Below are positions 26,903-35,367 of a stretch of DNA of 41,356 bases, in pieces; positions within the stretch are counted from its first letter, which is position 1, and every line of letters starts with the position of its first letter. Source of the DNA: an uncultured Photobacterium sp. Lineage in GTDB: Bacteria; Pseudomonadota; Gammaproteobacteria; Enterobacterales; Vibrionaceae. Location: positions 1 through 41,356 of the forward strand of contig NZ_CAMRAN010000035.1 in the NCBI RefSeq assembly GCF_947039875.1. The letters are read 5' to 3'. The translations under genes were made by a program, and so were the position numbers. The notes under the pieces were generated by a model. That model ran no database searches, had not been told where the DNA came from, and worked only from the letters and a program-made list of their open reading frames with translations.

Positions 26903-29410
26903 TCATCGTAATGGCAATAGTAGTTTTTTGATCTGCGATTGCGATACGAAATATACCAACACAATCGCCAACACAGGTAAGCCAACCCAAATCATCGGAT
27001 GTAAACTAAACGGTAATTCAAACCCTTTAACCACCAGCAAACCGACCACCAACTCTGCGCCTATCGCAGCAATCACTCCTGCTAACACGGCAATAATTCC
27101 ATACTCAAACCACAGAGTAGCAGCAATGCGTTTTCGGCTAGCACCTAAGGTTCGGTATAACTGAATTTCCGTTTGACGCTCAGAAATACTTAACCGTAAC
27201 AACGTCATGATCAGCAATAAACCACTAACAATACCGAGTCCAGCTAACACTGCTAACGACCAACTTACTTGCGCCAATAAACCTTGAATACGGGTTGCCA
27301 TCATCCGTAAATCAAGCACGCTCACAGTAGGATATTTGCTAGCTAAAGTATTTAATAATCCATTTTGTTGCTCACCAACTCGAAAGCTGACCAATCCCGT
27401 AGCGGGAAATGACTGCAACACATCCGGCGTAAAAATAAAGTAGAAATTAGGCTTCATATTGCGCCATTCAACATGTCGAATGCTGTTAACGGTAGCGTTA
27501 AATTCCAACCCGCCAACGGTAAATACCAACTTATCACCCAACTGAATATTCAATCGTTTGGCAATTCCAGATTCAACTGAAACACCGTCCGCTTTATCCC
27601 ATTGCCCTTTGGTAACCACATTATGACTTGGCAGTTCTTTGGCCCATGTAAAGTTAAGCTCGCGCCTTAAAGCAGGATCAACACTGTCATCATCGGCCTT
27701 TCGATTTAGCTCATTATTTATCTCAGTATTATTTTCAGCTTGATCAGTCGCCGTTTTATTTGATGTAGCGTAAAAACGTTGATCGTTAATTGCGACTAAC
27801 CGCCCTCGCGTTACTGGATAGCCTTGCGAACGGGTTAGATTAGCTTTATCTAAATCAGCTAAATAGCTTTGCTGTTGCTCAGGGGCGATATTGAGTGCAA
27901 ACACATTCGGCGCATTCGCAGGTAGGGTATTTTGCCAATCCGCGAGTAATTCATTACGTAATAATCCAATCACCGCCAATAACATTAATGAGCAAGTTAA
28001 CGCCACCAGTTGAGTCGCAGTTTTGTTTTTACTGCGATTCACACGGCTTAACGCTAAACGATAAGCTGCGCCTAATTTCACTCGTTGTAATAACGCGATA
28101 GCAGTCACACCAATACCCGCTAAAACCAACAACAACCCCACGATACCTAACAGGGTTAACCACACTAAAAAATTAGTGCCAATCCACACGATAGCCGCTA
28201 ACACAGGAGGCAATAACAGTAACCATGCCAAACGACTAGAAGTGGGGGCTATTGTCGATACTTGTACTGAATTGATCGCGGAGGTTTGAACTAACCGTGA
28301 CAGCGGGATCCCTAACGCTGGTAGTGCAATTAACAATGCCAACAATAAACTGATCGCAAAAGGCGCAATTCCCATCGCAGGTAGCTGATCGGGTAATAAG
28401 TTTTGCAGGGGATAACGCAGCAACCACTCAAGCCCTAATCCAAGCGTTAAACCAATAATGATCGCAACCACAAACACGAGGCCGATCTGAGTTAATAGCC
28501 AGCGCCATAAAAAACCTTGAGTCGCACCAAGACTTTTCATCATCGCCACCGCCGTCTTACGCGTTGCCGCATAGTGTTGGCAAGTTAGCACTAACGTGGC
28601 AGCAGCCATTAATACCACCAGCACCAATGTGAGCGATAAATATTGCCGCGCACGTTCAATAAAATCACCACTGCGTCCAGCATCATTTTCAGTTAGCCAC
28701 CGTTGACTTGGAGTTAAGATTAATTGCTGACGAATATCATCTAATACTTGATTGGAACCAGAGAAATAATAACGATAGCTGATACGACTGCCGGGCTGCA
28801 CACCACCGACAGCTTCAATATCTTGTTGATGAATAAACACCGTCGGCATTTGGCTAAACGGATTAAACGATAGTTCTGGATCTTGAGTAATGCGTCCGCT
28901 AATTTTTAGCTCTGCATCACCCAGCATTAGTACATCACCAATTTTCACGTTTAACAGCGAAAATAAGCGCTCAGTTAGCCATAATTGCTGCGGTTTTACA
29001 TGGTGTTCTAATAACGCGGTATCTGCACTTTGTAAGTTAAGTTCACCCCGTAATGGAAAGCCTGAGTCGACAGCTTTAACACTCACCAACTGCATGCCGT
29101 TATCACTAAATGCCATAGTACCAAAACGGATTTGCTGAGCGACTTTTACCGCATCGGTTGATAATGCTTTAAGCTGCGAAAGATCAATCGGCTGTGAAGA
29201 AACAAGCACACTATCAGCCGTTAATGCAGATCGTCCTTGATCAACAATGATCGCTTCTACTCGGCTCACTAATGCTGATAACGCAAACACACACGCGATA
29301 ATTAAACTCAACGCTAAAGTGACTAACCATAATTGACCTTGGCGAATTTCACGCCATGCCCAACGCACAATAAATGATCGATTATTAGCAGCAACAGCAG
29401 TATTAAACAT
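26903..29410 (-). CDS. ybbP: ABC transporter permease YbbP (FtsX-like)
   Basis: 835 residues (E. coli 804). Inner-membrane FtsX/MacB-type permease with an N-terminal helix (LWLVTLALSLIIACVFALSAL), a large periplasmic domain, helices near LTLVLVVLMAAATLVLT, IGLVFVVAIIIGLTLG and the middle cluster, a second periplasmic domain (about 510-690) and three C-terminal helices (VLAGLGIVSGLLLIMTLL ... VGLPVLAIVLVYFV). The start overlaps the ybbA 3' end by 8 bp, so the pair is cotranscribed. The stretch DQAENNTEINNELNRKADD in the second periplasmic domain is a polar insertion. By analogy with MacB/LolCDE it is a mechanotransmission ABC system; its substrate is unknown. Confidence 0.92.
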   Translation of the reverse strand: MFNTAVAANNRSFIVRWAWREIRQGQLWLVTLALSLIIACVFALSALVSRVEAIIVDQGRSALTADSVLVSSQPIDLSQLKALSTDAVKVAQQIRFGTMAFSDNGMQLVSVKAVDSGFPLRGELNLQSADTALLEHHVKPQQLWLTERLFSLLNVKIGDVLMLGDAELKISGRITQDPELSFNPFSQMPTVFIHQQDIEAVGGVQPGSRISYRYYFSGSNQVLDDIRQQLILTPSQRWLTENDAGRSGDFIERARQYLSLTLVLVVLMAAATLVLTCQHYAATRKTAVAMMKSLGATQGFLWRWLLTQIGLVFVVAIIIGLTLGLGLEWLLRYPLQNLLPDQLPAMGIAPFAISLLLALLIALPALGIPLSRLVQTSAINSVQVSTIAPTSSRLAWLLLLPPVLAAIVWIGTNFLVWLTLLGIVGLLLVLAGIGVTAIALLQRVKLGAAYRLALSRVNRSKNKTATQLVALTCSLMLLAVIGLLRNELLADWQNTLPANAPNVFALNIAPEQQQSYLADLDKANLTRSQGYPVTRGRLVAINDQRFYATSNKTATDQAENNTEINNELNRKADDDSVDPALRRELNFTWAKELPSHNVVTKGQWDKADGVSVESGIAKRLNIQLGDKLVFTVGGLEFNATVNSIRHVEWRNMKPNFYFIFTPDVLQSFPATGLVSFRVGEQQNGLLNTLASKYPTVSVLDLRMMATRIQGLLAQVSWSLAVLAGLGIVSGLLLIMTLLRLSISERQTEIQLYRTLGASRKRIAATLWFEYGIIAVLAGVIAAIGAELVVGLLVVKGFELPFSLHPMIWVGLPVLAIVLVYFVSQSQIKKLLLPLR

Positions 29411-30125
29411 CGCGATCGTCCTTATTTAATGGCTTATTATCAGTCCTATTTTGCACTTGATTTAATATGCCATTATCTAATCGCAGCACTCGATCGCACC
29501 GTGCGGCTAAGGCATCATCATGAGTCACTAATATCAGGGTAGTACCGTTGTCTCGATTAAGCTCAAACAATAACTCAATCACCATTGCAGCCGTTTGTTG
29601 ATCTAAATTTCCTGTTGGCTCATCGGCAAACAAAATTTTAGGGTTGATCATAAACGCGCGTGCTAATGCTACCCGTTGTTGCTCGCCACCTGATAATTGG
29701 CTCGGTATATGAGTCTCTCGTCCTTGTAAACCAACAACAGCTAACAATTGTTTAGCACGTTCAATATCGATCGCTTTATTTTGAATCAAACATGGCAGAG
29801 TAACGTTTTCTAACGCATTTAAGGTCGGCAATAATAAGAAGTTTTGAAACACAAACCCAATCGATTCACTGCGCAGCTGTGCCCGTTGTTCATCATCTAA
29901 GCGCGTTAGATTATGACCTAATAGTTCAATCTCACCGGCAGTGGGCACATCTAACCCTGCCAGCAACGTCATTAGGGTCGATTTTCCTGCGCCTGATACA
30001 CCCACTAACGCAATTGACTCGCCTTGCTCGACCTCAAGCGAAACATCCTGCAAAATGGTCATTGGCGACAAGGCTGTCGTAACCTGTTTAGAAACAGCGT
30101 GTGCTTTTATTACGGAGATTGACAT
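29403..30125 (-). CDS. ybbA: ABC transporter ATP-binding protein YbbA
   Basis: 240 residues. LolD/MacB-type ATPase: Walker A GVSGAGKST, Q-loop FVFQNFLLLPTLNALENV, signature LSGGEQQRVALARA, Walker B ILFADEPTGNLD and switch His in LVTHDD. AGGA lies 8 bp before the ATG. The start codon overlaps the divergent tesA start by two bases in the tetramer CATG (30123-30126). Partner of YbbP. Confidence 0.95.
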   Translation of the reverse strand: MSISVIKAHAVSKQVTTALSPMTILQDVSLEVEQGESIALVGVSGAGKSTLMTLLAGLDVPTAGEIELLGHNLTRLDDEQRAQLRSESIGFVFQNFLLLPTLNALENVTLPCLIQNKAIDIERAKQLLAVVGLQGRETHIPSQLSGGEQQRVALARAFMINPKILFADEPTGNLDQQTAAMVIELLFELNRDNGTTLILVTHDDALAARCDRVLRLDNGILNQVQNRTDNKPLNKDDRDV

Positions 30126-30738
30126 GATACGAATCCTTTCATTATTAATGCTGTTATTTTCATCGACAGCATTTAGTCAAACGCTATTAGTCTTGGGTGA
30201 TAGCTTAAGTGCGGGTTATCAAATGCCAACCAATAAAAGCTGGCCTGTACTACTACCTGAAATATTAGCCCAACAATCCCAACCAACGACAATTATCAAT
30301 GCCAGTATCTCAGGCGATACCAGTGGTAATGGGTTAGCACGACTGCCGCAACTGCTTAAGCAATACCAACCTGACATAGTATTAATCGAATTAGGTGCAA
30401 ACGATGGTTTACGCGGTTTTGCTCCTAAAATACTACGCAATAATCTCAATCAGATGATCACTTTAATTAAAGAAATGGGATCACAGCCGTTATTAATGCA
30501 AATCGAAATTCCACCTAATTATGGTAAGCGTTATAACATGTTGTTTCGTAATACTTACCCAGAGTTAAGCCAATCATTGAACGTACCACTGTTGCCTTTT
30601 TTCCTTATTGACATCATTGTTAAACCTCAACTGATGATGAAAGATGGTCTTCATCCAACAGCGGAAGCACAACCGCTTATCGCCCAATTTATGGCAAAGC
30701 AACTTCAACCGTATCTCAATCAGGAAAGTTCACAATGA
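30124..30738 (+). CDS. tesA: Multifunctional acyl-CoA thioesterase I / lysophospholipase TesA
   Basis: 204 residues, periplasmic SGNH hydrolase. Signal peptide MIRILSLLMLLFSSTAFS; block I GDSLSAGY with nucleophile S27, block II SISGDTSGNGLARLP (Gly), block III ELGANDGLRG (Asn), block V DGLHPTAEA (Asp, His). GGAG lies 6 bp before ATG 30124, inside the ybbA coding region. The frame is open far upstream, but that part is antisense to ybbA. The TGA overlaps the ybbO start (ATGA), giving coupled translation. Confidence 0.95.
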   Translation: MIRILSLLMLLFSSTAFSQTLLVLGDSLSAGYQMPTNKSWPVLLPEILAQQSQPTTIINASISGDTSGNGLARLPQLLKQYQPDIVLIELGANDGLRGFAPKILRNNLNQMITLIKEMGSQPLLMQIEIPPNYGKRYNMLFRNTYPELSQSLNVPLLPFFLIDIIVKPQLMMKDGLHPTAEAQPLIAQFMAKQLQPYLNQESSQ

Positions 30739-31562
30739 CGACTTCTATCTTAATTACTGGCTGTAGTTCTGGCATTGGCTATTACTGCGCCGCCGAGCTC
30801 AATAAATTAGGCTATAACGTCATCGCCAGTTGTCGCCAGCAACGCGATGTAGAACGATTAAATAACCAAGGTATTCATTGCATTCAACTAGATCTTTGTT
30901 GTTCTGAATCGATTGATCGCGGATTAAAACAAGCATTAGTTTTAGCAAATGGTCAACTAGATATGCTATTTAACAATGCGGCTTATGGCCAACCAGGAGC
31001 ATTAGAAGATTTATCTACAGAGGCATTGCGCGCTCAATTTGAAACTAACTTCTTTGGCTGGCATCAACTAACTCGTGCAGTGATCCCGTTGATGCTACAA
31101 CAAGGCCACGGTAAGATAATTCAAAATAGTTCAGTTCTAGGCTTAGTAGCAATGAAATACCGTGGAGCTTATAACGCCAGTAAATTTGCCATTGAAGGCT
31201 ATACTGATACGCTTCGATTAGAATTAGCGAACACCCCCATAAAAATTGCCTTAATAGAACCTGGACCTATTGAAAGTCATTTTCGTCAAAATGCTAAATC
31301 TCAATTTGAACAACACATTGATATTAATCACTCTCGTCATCATGATGCTTATCAACAAACATTACATAGATTAGGCACGACAACTCCAAACAATAAGTTC
31401 ACTTTAGGACCCGATGCCGTCTTTAAGCAAGTGTTGGCTATAATTAACAGTAAGCGCCCCAAAGCACGTTACTATGTTACTCAACCAACATATATTTTTG
31501 GCTTTCTTCGTCGTATATTACCGACAAAATGGTTAGATAAACTGCTAATAAAGAGTAATTAA
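30735..31562 (+). CDS. ybbO: Short-chain dehydrogenase YbbO
   Basis: 275 residues. Classical SDR: cofactor loop ITGCSSGIGYYCA, NNAAYGQPG, S in QNSSVLG, and Y-x-x-x-K in YNASKFAIEGY. The arginine in ASCRQQRD after the second strand suggests NADP. The C-terminus is long and basic (FGFLRRILPTKWLDKLL). In E. coli, YbbO reduces aldehydes. Overlaps tesA by 4 bp; terminator follows. Confidence 0.93.
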   Translation: MTTSILITGCSSGIGYYCAAELNKLGYNVIASCRQQRDVERLNNQGIHCIQLDLCCSESIDRGLKQALVLANGQLDMLFNNAAYGQPGALEDLSTEALRAQFETNFFGWHQLTRAVIPLMLQQGHGKIIQNSSVLGLVAMKYRGAYNASKFAIEGYTDTLRLELANTPIKIALIEPGPIESHFRQNAKSQFEQHIDINHSRHHDAYQQTLHRLGTTTPNNKFTLGPDAVFKQVLAIINSKRPKARYYVTQPTYIFGFLRRILPTKWLDKLLIKSN

Positions 31563-31571
31563 TTAAATATA

Positions 31572-31607
31572 AGCCATAATAACAACGTTTATTATGGCTG
31601 ATTTTAA
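31572..31607 (+). terminator. Terminator after ybbO
   Basis: AGCCATAATAA-N6-TTATTATGGCT, an 11-bp stem, then GATTTTAATTT. It isolates tesA-ybbO from ybbN, unlike E. coli, where ybbN is upstream of ybbO without this gap. Confidence 0.8.
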
Positions 31608-31746
31608 TTTATTTTATTCAGATAAAATGATGACAAAAACAACAATCAAAAAATAAACAAAGCAAAATACATCACATTTCCGCACTTAAAGTTAAACAAA
31701 TAACCTTTATACCAACATTCTTCTCTATCAATGACAAAATCTATAA
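31608..31746. other. AT-rich spacer before the 159-bp duplication
   Basis: 139 bp, A-rich, no ORF or clear signal. Confidence 0.5.
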
Positions 31747-31748
31747 TA

Positions 31749-31782
31749 ACGTCATATTAGTGTCACAATAAAACGCTACAGT
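31749..31782 (+). promoter_or_regulatory. Pho box promoter, copy 1
   Basis: ACGTCAT-ATTA-GTGTCAC (31749-31766): two 7-bp repeats with a 4-bp AT spacer, matching CTGTCAT-N4-CTGTCAC in the GTCA cores. TACAGT (31777-31782) follows exactly 10 bp after, the distance at known PhoB promoters. No -35 is needed in this class. Confidence 0.6.
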
Positions 31783-31836
31783 AAGCGCAAGTCAAAAAAC
31801 TTATATCATCAAAAATTGTCTTCTCTGAGGTGTAGT

Positions 31837-31908
31837 ATGTCGTTGCGCCAAATTAATCTTATCTGTCTCTGTATCACACTCGCGGTTATACTTACCTTTA
31901 ATAATTAA
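31837..31908 (+). CDS. 23-residue hydrophobic peptide, copy 1
   Basis: MSLRQINLICL then CITLAVILTFNN: a short basic start followed by a hydrophobic stretch long enough for a marginal membrane span, with two cysteines. GAGGTG lies 5 bp before the ATG. Expected leader from the Pho-box promoter is about 48 nt. Identical peptide in copy 2. It may be a small membrane protein or a leader peptide; the function is unknown. Confidence 0.5.
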   Translation: MSLRQINLICLCITLAVILTFNN

Positions 31909-31941
31909 CGTCATATTAGTGTCACAATAAAACGCTACAGT
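31908..31941 (+). promoter_or_regulatory. Pho box promoter, copy 2
   Basis: Identical to copy 1, shifted 159 bp: box 31908-31925, -10 at 31936-31941. It begins in the stop codon of the copy 1 ORF. The copy nearest ybbN could also feed ybbN, as no terminator intervenes. Confidence 0.6.
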
Positions 31942-31995
31942 AAGCGCAAGTCAAAAAACTTATATCATCAAAAATTGTCTTCTCTGAGGTGTAGT

Positions 31996-32067
31996 ATGTC
32001 GTTGCGCCAAATTAATCTTATCTGTCTCTGTATCACACTCGCGGTTATACTTACCTTTAATAATTAA
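31996..32067 (+). CDS. 23-residue hydrophobic peptide, copy 2
   Basis: Same sequence, ribosome site and spacing as the copy at 31837. It ends 87 bp before ybbN with no terminator between, so cotranscription with ybbN is possible. Confidence 0.5.
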   Translation: MSLRQINLICLCITLAVILTFNN

Positions 32068-32154
32068 TGTCATTTAATGCTCTTTTCTTGATTCGTCTCG
32101 ATTCATCCCCATATATTTGATATAGCCTTTCAAATAGCCAACGGATATCAGCAC

Positions 32155-33009
32155 ATGTATCAAAATGTCGCTCTTGAATTAAACGAACAGAATCTTCAGC
32201 AAATCATCGATCAATCAATGCAGACACCAGTGGTGATCAGTTTCTGGGCGCCTTCAATGCCAGAAACGCTAGAAGTAAATGCAATCCTTGAAAAAATTGC
32301 TCGTGAATACCAAGGACAATTTACGCTAGCAACGGTGAACTGTGAAACTCAACAGATGGTTGCTTCTCAATTTGGCGTACGTGGATTACCTACTGTCGCC
32401 CTATTTAAGGATGGTCAACCTACTGATGGCTCAGCGGGTCCACAAACAGAACAAAGTTTACGTGAAATGCTAACCCGTCATTTACCAACCCCCGAAGAAT
32501 TACAACTGCAACACGCATTAACGTTAGTAAAAAGCGAAGATTACAATCAAGCACTCGCATTACTACGTCCGTTAGCACAAAAATTTCCTAAAAATAGTGT
32601 GGTTGAACTGGCGATTGCTGAATGTTTGGTGGCGGCAGGATTATTTGATGAAGCAGAGTTAATTCTTGAAACCATTCCGATGCAAGATCAAGATGCACAA
32701 TATAAAGGACTACTTGCCAAGCTTGAATTACATAAACAAGCGGGTAACTCACCTGAAATACAATTATTAGAAGAAAAATTAGCGGCAAACCCAAGCGATG
32801 CAAATATTGCTTTTGAGCTTGCGGTTCAATACAGCCAAGTAAACCGTAATGAAGAAGCATTAGCACTCTTATTAAATATTCTTCGTAGCGATCTTAATTT
32901 TGCTGACGGTAATGCTAAAAAGACCATGATGGATATTTTAGCGGCACTCGGACAAGGCAACCCGATTGCAGGAACTTATCGCCGTCAACTGTATTCTTTA
33001 CTATATTAA
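32155..33009 (+). CDS. ybbN: Chaperedoxin CnoX (YbbN), thioredoxin-TPR protein
   Basis: 284 residues, same length as E. coli. N-terminal thioredoxin fold (1-110): VVISFWAPSMPETLEV, where the C-x-x-C position reads SMPE with no cysteine; the conserved cysteine of ATVNCETQ and cis-Pro in GLPTVALF are kept. C-terminal TPR domain (120-284) with EELQLQHALTLVKSEDYNQA and YRRQLYSLLY. In E. coli it is a holdase that protects proteins from oxidation and works with DnaK and GroEL. Start ATG 32155 with GGATAT upstream. Possibly reached by the Pho-box promoters before it. Confidence 0.93.
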   Translation: MYQNVALELNEQNLQQIIDQSMQTPVVISFWAPSMPETLEVNAILEKIAREYQGQFTLATVNCETQQMVASQFGVRGLPTVALFKDGQPTDGSAGPQTEQSLREMLTRHLPTPEELQLQHALTLVKSEDYNQALALLRPLAQKFPKNSVVELAIAECLVAAGLFDEAELILETIPMQDQDAQYKGLLAKLELHKQAGNSPEIQLLEEKLAANPSDANIAFELAVQYSQVNRNEEALALLLNILRSDLNFADGNAKKTMMDILAALGQGNPIAGTYRRQLYSLLY

Positions 33010-33022
33010 GTTATAGACTAAT

Positions 33023-33060
33023 AAAAAGGCCCGTAAGCTTTGTACTTACGGGCCTTTTTT
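33023..33060 (+). terminator. Terminator after ybbN (bidirectional)
   Basis: AAAAAGGCCCGTAAG-N7-CTTACGGGCCTTTTTT, strong stem with tracts on both sides; also ends the convergent META gene. Confidence 0.95.
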
Positions 33061-33083
33061 ATTCAGCGAATTAAAGCTAACTG

Positions 33084-33497
33084 CTAACGTGCATTCGTTT
33101 TTTCAAACACTAAAAATTTATTGCCTGAGTCAACAACCAAAGTATTATTAATAACTTCAATACTGGTCGCACTACGTAATACATTCAACATATTTTCTTC
33201 CTGAGTAACAAGCTCAGGTAAGCAAATCCTACGGGTAACAACAGGCAAAGTGAAACTACCATCAGCGGCAATTAAACGCCCTTTAAATTGATTACAGCCC
33301 GTAAAACCAGACACTTTCATATCAGCATTAATATCTAATTTAGGTTTATGCTTTGTTACACCAGGGATACATACATCGCCCTTTAGTGTCCATTCCCCTA
33401 CAAGTTGAGTTGATTTATTCAGTTGCTGATTAGAAAAACAACCTGTCAATGAAATTACTAATAATATTAATAAACAAAATTTACTTTTTTTCATCAT
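33084..33497 (-). CDS. META-domain (HslJ-like) lipoprotein
   Basis: 137 residues. Lipoprotein signal MMKKSKFCLLILLVISLTGC, lipidated C20. The META domain follows: GEWTLKGD, KPKLDINADMKVSGFTGCNQFKGRL (the G-x-x-GCN-x-x-G core, cited as VSGFTGCNQFKG), SFTLPVVTRRIC, EENMLNVLRSAT and FLVFEK. HslJ-type proteins are outer-membrane lipoproteins linked to novobiocin resistance and stress; the role here is unknown. ATG 33497 is chosen because a signal peptide starts there; ATG 33494 is equally possible. Confidence 0.88.
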   Translation of the reverse strand: MMKKSKFCLLILLVISLTGCFSNQQLNKSTQLVGEWTLKGDVCIPGVTKHKPKLDINADMKVSGFTGCNQFKGRLIAADGSFTLPVVTRRICLPELVTQEENMLNVLRSATSIEVINNTLVVDSGNKFLVFEKTNAR

Positions 33498-33564
33498 AGC
33501 TCTATTACTCAATCTCAATAGACTGCTTTATTCATTTAGAAACAAACTATTGAGATAATAATCG

Positions 33565-33599
33565 CATAAAACAATGCCGATGATCTCTCACCGGCATTA
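33565..33599 (-). terminator. Terminator of the OmpA-like gene
   Basis: On the minus strand, AATGCCGGTGA-GAGA-TCATCGGCATT (one G-T pair) is followed by GTTTTAT. Confidence 0.85.
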
Positions 33600-33634
33600 A
33601 TATTCAAACTATACAGTCTGTACTATCGTCTTAA

Positions 33635-34663
33635 TTACTTAAGGATGATTTGTACTGAACGCTGAACGTAGTTAGTGCTGTCAGCTGAGTTAGTTTTGAT
33701 TGGGTTGCTGTTAGCTACGTGAGAAACAGTTAGGCGAGATGCGCTAATACCGTTTGCTTCTAGGAAGCTAGCAACATTTGCTGCACGTGCTGCAGAGATT
33801 TTTTCGTTGATTGCTTGGCTACCAACTTTATCAGTACGACCGATAATTTGTGCGTTAACTTCTGGGTTAGCTTGCATAGTTGCAACAACTTCACCTAGAT
33901 TGTAACGGCCGTAGTCGTTTAACTTAGTTTGACCATTTTGGTATGGAAGAACGTAAGAAGAACGAGTTGGGATTTGTGCTTCAACAGCAACTTCTTTAAC
34001 AACTTCTACATTGTTAGTAACAATTACAGGTGTTGCTGGTTGACCAAACTTGTATGTCATACCCCAGTACGCTTGAGTTAGATCTGCATGACCATTAGTT
34101 GTATCAAGGTTCTGGTAGTAATCAGCACCAATTTGAGTAGATAGTGCATTAGTGATTTGGTAAGACAAACCTAGACCAGCTGTAGCTGAGAAGCTATCTG
34201 AATGTAGGTGAGTTGCCTGATGGTGGAAAGATTGGCCATCTGCGTAGATGTAAGAAGCACCAACTTTACCAAATGCAGATAATTTTTGTGTCAGAGGTAA
34301 ATTACCTTTAACACCTAAAGTACCAATGTGCATGTCAGCGTTGCCTAGGTTGTACATAAAATCGTAACTACCGTAAACACCAACGTATTGGTTAAAATCA
34401 TAACCAGCATCTAGTTTAACACTTGGAGCGTTAGTTTGACCACCAAACACACCTGCATCGTTATTGCCAACATAACCCATGCCTAGAGCACCACCAACCC
34501 AGAAGCCGTGGCCTTGACCAGCGTACCAGTGACCAGTAGCTGCAGATTGAGTTAATGCAGTGTTATTTGTAGCCGTTGCAGGAGCATCAGCAGCCATTGC
34601 AGATGTAGCAACGCCTAGAGATAAAGCTGCTACTACAGCTAGAGATAGAGATTTCAATTTCAT
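33635..34663 (-). CDS. OmpA-type outer membrane protein
   Basis: 342 residues. Signal peptide of 24 residues ending SAMA before ADAPATAT. An eight-strand beta-barrel domain (about 45-210) with alternating aromatic residues (GHGFWVGGALGMGYVG, GVYGSYDFMYNLG, YWGMTYKFG), a linker with VEVVKEVAVEAQ, and a C-terminal OmpA peptidoglycan-binding domain (about 225-342): GRTDKVGSQAINEKISAARA. Unusually many histidines lie in one loop (SFHHQATHLHSDS). GGAG lies 8 bp before ATG 34663. Codon bias is high, so it is an abundant protein. Divergent from a ToxR-like regulator; this class of regulator controls outer membrane proteins elsewhere. Confidence 0.93.
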   Translation of the reverse strand: MKLKSLSLAVVAALSLGVATSAMAADAPATATNNTALTQSAATGHWYAGQGHGFWVGGALGMGYVGNNDAGVFGGQTNAPSVKLDAGYDFNQYVGVYGSYDFMYNLGNADMHIGTLGVKGNLPLTQKLSAFGKVGASYIYADGQSFHHQATHLHSDSFSATAGLGLSYQITNALSTQIGADYYQNLDTTNGHADLTQAYWGMTYKFGQPATPVIVTNNVEVVKEVAVEAQIPTRSSYVLPYQNGQTKLNDYGRYNLGEVVATMQANPEVNAQIIGRTDKVGSQAINEKISAARAANVASFLEANGISASRLTVSHVANSNPIKTNSADSTNYVQRSVQIILK

Positions 34664-35180
34664 GTTTAACTCCATTGGTTAAATACTTTAAAACTTTCTA
34701 ATTATCTGTCCATATATAAGTGCGTACTATCTATTTTTTTAAGCGTGTATCGCAGGACAGTATTTTTAATACCACACCATTTTGTGACTCAGTTGGCATT
34801 AAGGCAAATAATAAAAAATGATGTTCACAATTAATTGTTATTTTTCACACGCGTCAAAAAAATGACCACCAAAAAACAAATCTTTCAGAAATAATTTAGA
34901 TAAATGAAAAATCCGTTTTTTTTTCAAAATAATTAATTTAAATAAAAAAACATAAAAACACAGACATCAAAAATAAATAACAAAAAACAACAACTTAAAA
35001 AACAACTAGCACATTGATGTTACGTGAAAAAAATATAAAAAAAATGCCTTTTCACACTTAACATAATGTAATAAATAATCATACAGTGCTATTTATAGTT
35101 TTAATTATCCTTTATTATCTCTTCCATAAATATTTTTTTTTGTTAGCATTTACTTTGAAAATAAAGTTCATAGAGATGTG
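34664..35180. other. Long AT-rich region between ompA-like and toxR-like genes
   Basis: About 520 bp of very AT-rich DNA with many A/T runs. It holds the ompA-like promoter and long leader (minus) and probably the regulator's promoter. I see no clear ORF before 35181 and no tRNA. A-tract-rich DNA of this type is often bound by H-NS and ToxR-like regulators; the specific sites cannot be read by eye. Confidence 0.45.
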
Positions 35181-35291
35181 ATGGGCTTTTTCATGGTTGA
35201 AATAGAAGAAGTAACTCCACAGTTACGCTTTTATCTACTACCAAAAAATGAGGCTTTATGTCGCTATAAAACCCAAGCGCTTCGATACTGA
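35181..35291 (+). CDS. Possible 36-residue ORF before the ToxR-like gene
   Basis: Starts MGFFMVEIEEVTPQL and ends CRYKTQALRY; AGAGA lies 6 bp upstream. It is more GC-balanced than its surroundings. No family recognised. It may be a decayed fragment or a leader ORF; the regulator starts 76 bp later. Confidence 0.25.
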   Translation: MGFFMVEIEEVTPQLRFYLLPKNEALCRYKTQALRY

Positions 35292-35367
35292 AAGCAATAA
35301 CAATAAAAAGCAGTGGTCATATAGACGTACACTGCCAAAACAGATACTAAGATAGGTAGTTAAAGCC

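Larger units (their letters stand above)
31747..32064 (+). repeat. 159-bp perfect tandem duplication (two copies)
   Basis: Copies at 31747-31905 and 31906-32064 are identical by eye. Each holds a Pho-box-like promoter, a ribosome site and a 23-codon ORF. Just after copy 2 the sequence (TAATGTCATTTAATGCTC) resembles the first bases of a copy (TAACGTCATATTAGTGTC), so the duplication probably arose between short direct repeats around TAAYGTCAT. Confidence 0.95.

Noticed and set aside
29941..30123. Upstream extension of the tesA reading frame
   Set aside because: It is antisense to the ybbA coding region, and a signal peptide with a strong ribosome site starts at 30124.
31747..32064. Short CRISPR-like repeat array
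   Set aside because: Only two abutting 159-bp copies without spacers and no cas genes; it is a tandem duplication.
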